A DNA stretch of 47,574 nucleotides from Lysobacterales bacterium (GTDB lineage: Bacteria; Pseudomonadota; Gammaproteobacteria; Xanthomonadales; SZUA-38). Positions 40,683-47,574 of this stretch are shown here, one piece after another (within the stretch, counting starts at the first letter, position 1; each line of letters starts with the position of its first letter). The translations under genes and the position numbers were made by a program. The DNA is taken from contig JASJDM010000039.1 in assembly GCA_030065125.1 (NCBI GenBank), forward strand, positions 1-47,574. Direction: 5' to 3'. The notes under the pieces are model-generated. The model searched no databases and was not told where the DNA came from. It worked only from the letters and a program-made list of their open reading frames with translations.

Positions 40683-41741
40683 CTACCCCGTTGCCTCGTA
40701 GCAGACACCTGTCAGTGATTTGCGCAGGGCGTCGGGGTCGCGAATATTCTTGTAGAAAGAATCCAGGTAATGCCGTGCTGATCTCGGCGACAGCGACACC
40801 CGGTCGTGGGCTTCCTCCACCAGTCGGTACAGTTCGTCGCGGGCATCAAGAAACAGCTGCAGGGTCTGGGGGACCAGGTCGTTGTTGATACACAGACCGC
40901 GGTAATGGCGTGTCCGGACCTTGCGGACCGGGTAGCGGGGATTCGGCTGCGCGTATGGCGCGTTGACCAGGCCCGAGAAGTCGAAATCGAAAGGCACTGC
41001 GATGTACGGCGGTCCGCTGGTCTGTGACAGGGCGATGGCATTGTGACAGCAGTCTTTCCCGGGCTCAGGATTGACCAGCGAATACTCGGTGTTGCCGATC
41101 ATGTATTGGAAGATATGCACCAGGTTCTGTCGACGCTGATCCTGCTCATCCCAGCTGAACCACCTTTTGCTGACGATGTTCAGGCCGTTTCGGGCCGCGA
41201 CCGCGGCCTCGTCTTCGATGACGAACCCGAGCCGGGTCCTGGACGGTCCGCCTTCGGTATCGGCATAGGTCACCCGCATCAGGCGAACCTTGTAGCTGAT
41301 GGGCGTCAGCGCATTGAGCAGTCGGTAAGCGAGATACTCCCGCAGAACGTAGCGGTCGAACTTGCGTTCCCTGGAGCGGCAGTGAGTCACGAGCTTGAGT
41401 TTGTCCTGACCGGACAGCAGTGTGCCCTGGACCTGGCTTTTGCGGAAATTGAGGCGGATTGGAGCAAAGTCGCAGTGCTCTGCATCACGTCTGTAATTCC
41501 CGCGGGTGCGGAGTTTCAGATCAAATTTCGGAGCAGCCCCGTCTGGCCCCGCGTAGGCAAACGTTCCCTCCAGGTATTCAACGTCCGGCCGCTCCCGCAT
41601 CAGGGTCGTGAATGGCGCCTCGATCCTCACCTCGAGCAGAGAATCGTCAGCGAACAGCGGCGCTGTGTGTTCACTGCCGCCGGCGGCCCGGGCCAAAATA
41701 GCCGCCATCGACAGCAGCAGAATCAGCGGTGCCGGGTACAT
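40683..41741 (-). CDS. Exported protein resembling the CotH kinase-like fold
   Basis: A 352-residue protein with a signal peptide (MYPAPLILLLSMAAILARAAGG). Recognisable CotH-like order: RTRGNYRR near 79-86, then CDFAPIRLNFRKS, KLVTHCRS..KFDRYVLREYLAYRLLNAL near 115-145, IGNTEYSLVN near 215-224, and PFDFDFSGLVN near 250-260, like the PWDFD motif of that fold. CotH proteins can be atypical protein kinases in spores or eukaryotic pathogens, and bacterial members are mostly uncharacterised. The frame is open to 41810, but the extra 23 residues are Pro-rich; ATG 41741 starts the signal peptide. It could instead belong to a family without kinase activity. Confidence 0.55.
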   Translation of the reverse strand: MYPAPLILLLSMAAILARAAGGSEHTAPLFADDSLLEVRIEAPFTTLMRERPDVEYLEGTFAYAGPDGAAPKFDLKLRTRGNYRRDAEHCDFAPIRLNFRKSQVQGTLLSGQDKLKLVTHCRSRERKFDRYVLREYLAYRLLNALTPISYKVRLMRVTYADTEGGPSRTRLGFVIEDEAAVAARNGLNIVSKRWFSWDEQDQRRQNLVHIFQYMIGNTEYSLVNPEPGKDCCHNAIALSQTSGPPYIAVPFDFDFSGLVNAPYAQPNPRYPVRKVRTRHYRGLCINNDLVPQTLQLFLDARDELYRLVEEAHDRVSLSPRSARHYLDSFYKNIRDPDALRKSLTGVCYEATG

Positions 41742-41793
41742 GGCTTCAGGGTATGGGTTTATGGCGCCGGGGCCAACACCTTCAGTGCCCGGG

Positions 41794-41907
41794 TCAGGGT
41801 CTGGACTCAAACCCGTTGGTCAAAACGACCTCCCACGACAACACGCCAATGCCCAGCACGGCTGTTGCCGGATCGCTGAACGCCGGTTCCACAGCGCCCT
41901 CGATCAT
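41794..41907 (-). pseudogene. Small ORF or gene remnant ending in an NGFES tail
   Basis: A 37-codon frame on the minus strand ending VVLTNGFESRP. The last part is like the FADGFES and FANGFEG tails of the two exported proteins upstream. The frame is open back to a stop at 41959. It has no signal peptide or recognisable domain, so it may be the remaining C-terminus of a decayed gene. It might also be chance. Confidence 0.3.
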
Positions 41908-41975
41908 GGTTATGGAGCGCGCCCGCCGCACCGGCAGTACAGAATTCGCGTCGATCAGTTACCCAAGTTGGAAGC

Positions 41976-44396
41976 TCAGCCGCCAGCGCCTTCAGACTGA
42001 TTTAATGCCTTGGTACAGGGATTGCCGCCGAGGAACCGCTCGCGCAGCTTTTTCGCCAGAGGCAGCAGTCCTCCCGTGGCGATCCCGCCGCCAACTGCAA
42101 CCAGAGCGGACTTCGGATCCGAAACGATTTTCGGTGAAGCCAGCGTGCCACCCACGCGGGTCAGTGGATTAATCAGGTCGCCCAGGCTTACACCCACACC
42201 CCGGCGCGGCTGGGCGGCGAAGTCCAGGTCCAGGATCTCGGTGGCCAGGTCCACACTTCCCCGGGCCAGCAGGTTGAACTCCCGTGCCTGCAAGGCGAAA
42301 AAGGGTTCACCGCTTGCGCTCCCCTGGGAGAAATCCAGGTGCAGCACGATGCAATTGAGCTGGAGCTCTTCGCGTTTTCGCATCACGGGATTGATGGACT
42401 GCAGGAGTCGGGACAGGAAATCTTCGAACACCAGGCTGGCCATACCGTCGGAACGACGGGGAACGGTACCTGCACCACCCGTCAGGCGAACCTTCCCATC
42501 CAGGCTGGCGGCAAGACTGCGCAGGTCGCCTCCGCTGGCTTCCAGGTCGGCGGTCATCTGGTAGGCCGGCCGTTTGGCCAGGGATTCCTCACTCTCGCCA
42601 GCCGGTGCGATTCGGATGTTTTCCCCGGTCATGCCAAGACGGACGACGGGGGCCTGGTCACCGGGTGCGGCCTGGAGTTTTCCCTGCAGCCGGCCGCGGC
42701 GGCCATCGATGAGGACTTCATCAACCACCAGTTCACCGTTACGCAGCTCTCCTGCGCTGCGGAAGGACGCGCTCGCGGTCACCGGGCTTTTGAGGGATTC
42801 GACCGCAATTTCAAAATCGGCATCCAGATGAGACGTCCAGCCCATTGGAATCGGCCAGCCGGGAATGAGCCGATCACGGGCCGACGGGGTCTCGCTGGCC
42901 GGGCCCTCACCCGTGGGCATCAGGTCCAGCCGATTGGCGTTCAAGGCGACATGAAGGTGGGGGCGATCCCGCCAGGAGAACTCGACCTCGCCGGTCACCA
43001 ATCCCCGGTCCGCCAGACTCAGACCCAGCCCCTGAACCTGCAACGTCTGGGCCCCCAGCAAGCCATTCCCCTGGATGGACAGCGGTTCGTCAGGCAGCGG
43101 CAGGTCCCCCAGTTCCCGTCCAAACGCAGACGCAGAGGCCGCCTCCAGCCGCAGTTCAAACCTGCGCCCGCCGTCGGCGTCAGCGAGGATTTCCGCGCCG
43201 CCGGTCACGGCCGCGGCGTCGGAATCAAGCCGCAGGTCTTCGAGCACCAGCCGACTTTTCACCAGCCGCATTACGCCAGTAGCTGATACGACAGGAAGCT
43301 CCAGCCCGTCCACCTGAATCCACCGTGACGGGTTCAATTCCCGGGTTGCGAACTCCAGCTCCATCGCCGGGCCGTCGGCGCGCTGGCCCAGCCAGCCGCT
43401 CATCGACACCGGGTGTCCGTCCAGATTCAACGTCGCCGATTCCAGCACCAGCTGGCGGTCACCAATGCGGCCCTGGCCGCGAGCCAGGAAAGGCAGGGCC
43501 GGGACCCGTGGACCACCACTGATTTCCGCCAGTCCAGCGACTTGCCGAACCCACTGCGGGATCTGGGAAATATCGGGCCCGCTGAACTCCAGCGACAAGG
43601 TGGCCTCATTCAGTGAGCCAAGATCTGCAAGCGCTAATCGCGTCGAAAACCGCAGCGCCGCTGTTGCCGCGACCACTGCTATCGTGGCCGGGCGAGGCCC
43701 CGCGTAGTCCAGACCCGGCAGCACCTCGCTGTCGATCTGCAGGGACACCCCCGAGACCTCGCCCACCGCCCGGGACACCACGCGGCCGTCCTGATCGGTT
43801 ACCACGGCCTCTGAAACCTCGACCTCCGCAGGTCGGGTGGAAAGGGGTGTGGAAACCAGCAGCCTGATGTCCCGGGCCATGAATCGAGACACCTGGGGAG
43901 CCCGCCGAACTCCTTCCCCTTGAACGCGCGACCTGGTCGCAGGTGCGGCGCCGGACCACTGGATCCTGCCCGAATCGGCGATCTGCAGGCGCACCACGCC
44001 TCCCTGGATTTCCACCGCTTCGAATCGCAGTGGCCCCATCAGGACGGAGCCGATGTCCAGCACCGCTTCCAGACGATCAAACTCCAGCATGGCTGGAGTG
44101 TCACCGCCGGACAGGTGTGCGACCTGTACCTGCTCGGCCGCGATCTGCAGCGAGCGGCCCAGGTTCATCGAAAGCGGCCCGTCAATTACCACCGGCCGAC
44201 CCAGGGCATCGCTCAGCGCCGGCACGATACGATCCTTGAATCGGCCCAGGTCGGTGTTGACCAGGTAGACGACAAGGCCGGCGATTATGGCCAGTGAAAT
44301 GGCGAACAGGTAAACCAGCCAGCGGAGCAAGAGTCGCCCATGGTGCAAATTCAAAGGACTTTTATTATAGACAGTCCCGGGATCCCGGATATTCAC
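41976..44396 (-). CDS. AsmA family protein
   Basis: An 806-residue AsmA-like protein with one N-terminal membrane helix (RLLLRWLVYLFAISLAIIAGLVVYLV, residues ~21-46). The rest is repetitive beta-strand-rich, ending in the AsmA C-terminal domain (GDLINPLTRVGGTLASPKIVSDP). These bridge-like periplasmic proteins are thought to move phospholipid between the membranes. The usual start is uncertain: the ATG at 44396 precedes a TATAAT (44369-44364, minus strand), so a downstream in-frame TTG (codons 15 or 17) is possible. It is divergent from the serine hydrolase, with a 96-base gap between them. A link to lipid or envelope homeostasis is family-based. Confidence 0.82.
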   Translation of the reverse strand: MNIRDPGTVYNKSPLNLHHGRLLLRWLVYLFAISLAIIAGLVVYLVNTDLGRFKDRIVPALSDALGRPVVIDGPLSMNLGRSLQIAAEQVQVAHLSGGDTPAMLEFDRLEAVLDIGSVLMGPLRFEAVEIQGGVVRLQIADSGRIQWSGAAPATRSRVQGEGVRRAPQVSRFMARDIRLLVSTPLSTRPAEVEVSEAVVTDQDGRVVSRAVGEVSGVSLQIDSEVLPGLDYAGPRPATIAVVAATAALRFSTRLALADLGSLNEATLSLEFSGPDISQIPQWVRQVAGLAEISGGPRVPALPFLARGQGRIGDRQLVLESATLNLDGHPVSMSGWLGQRADGPAMELEFATRELNPSRWIQVDGLELPVVSATGVMRLVKSRLVLEDLRLDSDAAAVTGGAEILADADGGRRFELRLEAASASAFGRELGDLPLPDEPLSIQGNGLLGAQTLQVQGLGLSLADRGLVTGEVEFSWRDRPHLHVALNANRLDLMPTGEGPASETPSARDRLIPGWPIPMGWTSHLDADFEIAVESLKSPVTASASFRSAGELRNGELVVDEVLIDGRRGRLQGKLQAAPGDQAPVVRLGMTGENIRIAPAGESEESLAKRPAYQMTADLEASGGDLRSLAASLDGKVRLTGGAGTVPRRSDGMASLVFEDFLSRLLQSINPVMRKREELQLNCIVLHLDFSQGSASGEPFFALQAREFNLLARGSVDLATEILDLDFAAQPRRGVGVSLGDLINPLTRVGGTLASPKIVSDPKSALVAVGGGIATGGLLPLAKKLRERFLGGNPCTKALNQSEGAGG

Positions 44397-44492
44397 AATA
44401 TTTTGAGCTGCGTGCAGTTAGAAAGCCCTTAGGGTGTTTCCACCGGCATCCCCGTGCGCCGACCCTGACCGTCAACCCACCAGAGGCCAGCC

Positions 44493-45854
44493 ATGTTCAC
44501 ACTCACGTCCTCGTTTCGCCTGCCTGCACTCGCGCTCTCAGCTCTGGCGTCGCTGGCTTCGGCCAGCCCCGTTGACGGCGCACCGTTTCCCTCAGCCGCG
44601 GCGACCGATCCCGCCGTGATGGGATGGATGGAGGGGTTCCCACCGCCGCCGGACAGGCAGATCGAGCAACCGGACTCCAACTATTTCAGCTTTCCCAAAC
44701 TGCGCTGGACTGTGTGCCACCTGCGGGAACTGCTGCCCACCGAACAGGTGAGCCGCGGCCTGGGTGCCCCGGTACCGCTGAATTACGCGCTGGATCCGGA
44801 CATTGACGCCGTGAGCTTCACACCCCTGGGCAGCAACGACAGCATGACCTGGGAAGAGTCTCTGGCGGCCAACTACACCGACGGCATGCTCATCATTCAT
44901 CGCGGGCAGATCGTCTACGAGCGATACTTCGGCTGCCTGGACCAGGCGGGCAAACATGCCGCCATGTCCATGACCAAGTCCATGACGGGCCTGCTGGCCG
45001 AAATCCTGATTGCCGAGGGCGCCCTGGATGAAAGCGCCCGGGTTTCCTCCATCATCCCCGAACTGGAATCAAGTGCGTTTGGCGACGCGACGGTGCGGCA
45101 GGTGCTGGATATGACCACGTCCCTGGATTACAGCGAAGATTACTCGGACCCCCAGGCCGATATCTGGGTTTACTCGATGGCGGCCAGCCCGTTGCCTAAA
45201 CCCGATGGCTACCGGGGCCCGAACGGCTATTTCGAATACCTGCAGACGGTGAAGCCCTCGGGCCCGCATGGGGAGGCCTTCGGCTACAAAACCGTGAACA
45301 CCGACGTCATGGGTTGGATCGTGTCCCGTGTGTCCGGAATGGAAGTGACCGAGCTCTTGTCGGAGCGAATCTGGAGCCGGTTGGGCGCCGAACAGGACGC
45401 CTACATGACAGTGGACGGCAAGGGTACGCCGTTCGCCGGCGGTGGAATGAGCGCCGGTCTGCGTGATCTGGGGCGAATCGGCCTGCTGATGCTGAACCAG
45501 GGGGTCATCAATGGCCGGAGGCTCTTCCCCGAGGACGTGGTGAGGGGCATCCGCCGGGGTGGCGACAAATCCCATTTCGCCAGAGGCGGCTTCTCCACGA
45601 TGCCTGGGGGCAGCTATCGCGGCATGTGGTGGGTGTTTCACAACCAGCACGGGGCGTTTGCCGCCCGGGGCGTCCACGGCCAGACCATTTACGTCGATCC
45701 CACCGCGGACATGGTGCTGGTCCGGCTGGCTTCATTCCCCGAGGCGAAGAACGCGAAAATCGACCCGACGTCACTCCCCGCCTACCACGCGATAGCCAGG
45801 TACCTGCTGGGAAAACCCGCGGTACCGGTTCAGGCCCGGCCTGAAGCCGACTGA
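44493..45854 (+). CDS. Serine hydrolase, class C beta-lactamase/PBP fold
   Basis: A 453-residue exported protein: signal peptide MFTLTSSFRLPALALSALASLASASP. The catalytic S-x-x-K is Ser159-Met-Thr-Lys162 in AAMSMTKSMTG. FGYKTVNTD near 266 supplies the Y-x-N equivalent, and GVHGQTIYVDP near 393 is the third motif region (H-G-Q in place of K-T-G). This is the EstB/beta-lactamase-related family, which includes esterases, D-amino-peptidases and nylon-oligomer hydrolases. It is unlikely to be a true beta-lactamase given the HxG-type third motif. AGAGG lies before the ATG. It is divergent from the AsmA gene and is followed by the mechanosensitive channel gene. Confidence 0.82.
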   Translation: MFTLTSSFRLPALALSALASLASASPVDGAPFPSAAATDPAVMGWMEGFPPPPDRQIEQPDSNYFSFPKLRWTVCHLRELLPTEQVSRGLGAPVPLNYALDPDIDAVSFTPLGSNDSMTWEESLAANYTDGMLIIHRGQIVYERYFGCLDQAGKHAAMSMTKSMTGLLAEILIAEGALDESARVSSIIPELESSAFGDATVRQVLDMTTSLDYSEDYSDPQADIWVYSMAASPLPKPDGYRGPNGYFEYLQTVKPSGPHGEAFGYKTVNTDVMGWIVSRVSGMEVTELLSERIWSRLGAEQDAYMTVDGKGTPFAGGGMSAGLRDLGRIGLLMLNQGVINGRRLFPEDVVRGIRRGGDKSHFARGGFSTMPGGSYRGMWWVFHNQHGAFAARGVHGQTIYVDPTADMVLVRLASFPEAKNAKIDPTSLPAYHAIARYLLGKPAVPVQARPEAD

Positions 45855-45901
45855 TCGCCTGGCGGCTGCGTGTCCTTCACCCGTGTTGGTGTAAGAATAA
45901 G

Positions 45902-45916
45902 GGAATCGTCGATTCC
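45902..45916. promoter_or_regulatory. Perfect 15-base palindrome before the MscK-like gene
   Basis: GGAATCG-T-CGATTCC lies 19 bases before the preferred ATG at 45936, just upstream of GGGGAG. It could be an operator or a 5'-UTR hairpin; nothing identifies its partner. Confidence 0.35.
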
Positions 45917-45935
45917 GCCCATTCGGGGAGCAATG

Positions 45936-47574
45936 ATGAAGACGGACGCATGGCTACTCCGCCGAGCCGTTTTGTGGCTGGCACTTCTGTCTACCCTGGG
46001 GCTGGCAGGCGTGGCACTGGCGCAGTCCGACGGCGAACTGACCATCGATCTGGTGGACAGCCGCATTCAGCAGCTGAATGACGACGGCGTTCAGGGCGAC
46101 GTGCTCGCTGCATACGAAGAGGTGCGCCGGATATTGGGTGACGCCAACGCATTTAACCGGGAAACCGAGGAATACGACGCTGCGCTGGAAAGCGCTCCCC
46201 GCACCGAAGAAGCCATCCAGCAACGCCTGGACGACATGGCGGACGACTACGATGCCGCCGCGGAGATTGAGGGACTGGTTCCCGAAGAGCTCAACCAGCG
46301 CCTGAGCCAGGCCCGGCTGCGCCAGGACGAGCTGACCCAGCAGCTCACTGGACTGGACCGAACCCTGGCCGGCAGGGAAAGCAACGCTGAACGGCTGCGC
46401 CTCCGCCTGGCGGAAATTGACGACCTGCTCGCCGGCGCTCAGGCCCAGGCAGGCGTAGATACCTCCGGGCAGGCTTCCCTGGCCGAAGCCAGTGCCTGGC
46501 GCTCCCTCGCCCAGGTGATCGCGCTGGAGGCGGAAGGCCGGGTACGCCGGGCAGAACTGAACAGCCAGCCGGCACGGTTCAGCGCCATGGTGGCCCAGCG
46601 CGAGGAGCTGCGTTTCGAGGCAGACCGTCTCTCAGCCCTGATATCCACCCTCGGCGAACGGCTGGCCGGAGCCGTGCCGGACACGGCTGCCGCCGACCCG
46701 GTCGATCTGGCAGAATCGGATCCCGCGCGACCCGTGGCAGAGTCCATCCTGGCGCTGGACCGTGAGGTGGTACAAAGGCGGGAAGACCTGTCGGCAAGGC
46801 TGGTCGAACTGCAGCTGGTGCAGGACCAGGTGTCACGTAACGCCCGTGTCCTCGAGGATCGTGCGGCGACGGCTCGGCGGCTGGTCGACTATGCAGGAGA
46901 CAGCAAGGCACTGGGCGCGGCGCTGTTCAGCTACTGGCGGGAAATAGACGGCCTCGACGAGGACATCCGTGCGAGGAGCTTCAGTGATGCCGGCACCATC
47001 GTCATCCAGCGGGTGCAACACGAGGAGTTGCTGGCGCAGCTGACCAGCGCCAGCAATTACGTCAATGAAAAGCTGGTTGCCGCGGGCGTACCCGCAGAAA
47101 CCGTCGCGGATACCAGTCGCGAGACCCTGGTGGCATTGACCCGGGAATTCAGGCAAAACCTGCGTGACACCATCGGCCTGGAGTCTGACTACCTGTCAGT
47201 GCTGGGCGATCTGCAAACCAGCATCTCCACCTTCAAAACCCAGATCGAGCACTACCGGGACTTTCTGCAGCGACTGGTCCTGTGGTTCCCCAACCATCCG
47301 CCTCTGTGGGCCACCGCATGGGATGCGGTGGCCCTGGAGCTGCAGACCATCATTGCCGCGACCGGAAACCTGCGCCTGGTCGCCAGCCCCAAGGCGGGGA
47401 TGTTGATAATTCTTGCGCTGTTGCTGTGGCGCGCCAGGCCAGGGCTGCGGGCCCTGCAGGCACGCATGGATTCCCTGGTGGCGCGCCCCCGCAGTGATGG
47501 TATCCAGTTCACCCTGGCCGCCCTGGCCGCCGCGACGGCACGGGCGTTGCCCCTGCCCCTGATTCTGCTGGCCT
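45936..47574 (+). CDS. MscK/MscM-like mechanosensitive channel, N-terminal part (truncated)
   Basis: An open frame that runs off the right edge, giving 546 complete codons. A signal peptide (LAGVALA near residue 25) is followed by a long periplasmic coiled-coil region (residues ~30-450) rich in Glu, Gln, Leu and Arg, like the 'porin' domain of large MscS homologues. DFLQRLVLWFPNHPPLWATAWDAV at about 441-465 leads into the first membrane helices (AGMLIILALLLW near 487). The MscS pore domain is expected beyond the window. GGGGAG is five bases before the ATG at 45936 (two before an alternative ATG at 45933). It probably opens on hypo-osmotic shock. The assignment to MscK versus MscM is not possible without the C-terminus. 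Confidence 0.7.
   Translation, partial: MKTDAWLLRRAVLWLALLSTLGLAGVALAQSDGELTIDLVDSRIQQLNDDGVQGDVLAAYEEVRRILGDANAFNRETEEYDAALESAPRTEEAIQQRLDDMADDYDAAAEIEGLVPEELNQRLSQARLRQDELTQQLTGLDRTLAGRESNAERLRLRLAEIDDLLAGAQAQAGVDTSGQASLAEASAWRSLAQVIALEAEGRVRRAELNSQPARFSAMVAQREELRFEADRLSALISTLGERLAGAVPDTAAADPVDLAESDPARPVAESILALDREVVQRREDLSARLVELQLVQDQVSRNARVLEDRAATARRLVDYAGDSKALGAALFSYWREIDGLDEDIRARSFSDAGTIVIQRVQHEELLAQLTSASNYVNEKLVAAGVPAETVADTSRETLVALTREFRQNLRDTIGLESDYLSVLGDLQTSISTFKTQIEHYRDFLQRLVLWFPNHPPLWATAWDAVALELQTIIAATGNLRLVASPKAGMLIILALLLWRARPGLRALQARMDSLVARPRSDGIQFTLAALAAATARALPLPLILLA

Overview
The window is about 47.6 kb of GC-rich, gene-dense DNA. It looks like a chromosomal segment of an aerobic or facultative gammaproteobacterium. 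The signs are two large TonB-dependent receptors, SthA-type transhydrogenase, a class I PHA synthase cluster, an AsmA protein, an RND pump and an AcrA-type adaptor. The secreted proteins with a C-terminal 'FADGFES'-like tail suggest a relative of Lysobacterales/Wenzhouxiangellaceae; this placement is inference. No tRNA, rRNA, CRISPR, IS element or prophage was seen. The only repeat-element signal is a REP-like palindrome at the left edge.

Layout. 1-5.4 kb: REP-like palindrome, SDR oxidoreductase, LytTR regulator, a probably leaderless membrane protein, a paaF-paaH beta-oxidation pair, and a small outer-membrane barrel. 5.5-7.0 kb: coupled FAH-family hydrolase and dienelactone hydrolase. 7.2-12.3 kb: RpiR-type regulator, large TonB receptor and secreted cyanophycinase as one operon, probably for scavenging cyanophycin or its dipeptides. 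12.5-14.2 kb: EcsC protein with a histone-H1-like tail, then a membrane protein and a small XRE regulator behind a perfect 20-bp palindrome. 14.3-17.3 kb: saccharopine-dehydrogenase-like protein, FkbM methyltransferase, family 2 glycosyltransferase. 17.4-21.7 kb: RND efflux pump and adaptor. 21.8-25.1 kb: HDOD protein, SthA, ferredoxin and nitroreductase. 25.3-30.2 kb: vitamin B12 uptake operon btuB-btuF-btuC-btuD behind a cobalamin riboswitch. 30.3-33.2 kb: phasin, PhaR and PhaC, with two PhaR-type operator copies placed on the phasin promoter. 33.2-41.7 kb: a block of exported proteins, comprising a metzincin protease, an Asp-box beta-propeller, a pentaheme cytochrome c and a CotH-like protein. 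A four-fold 11-bp PhoB/OmpR-type direct repeat lies upstream of the cytochrome. 41.9-47.6 kb: AsmA protein, class C beta-lactamase-fold serine hydrolase, and a truncated MscK-like mechanosensitive channel.

Genes are packed into operons with frequent ATGA or TGATG start/stop overlaps (paaF/paaH, FAH/DLH, TonB receptor/cyanophycinase, HDOD/sthA, ferredoxin/nitroreductase, btuB/F and C/D, cytochrome/propeller), which implies translational coupling. The least familiar parts are the exported-protein block with its shared C-terminal tail and Pho-box-like array, and the RpiR/TonB/cyanophycinase module.
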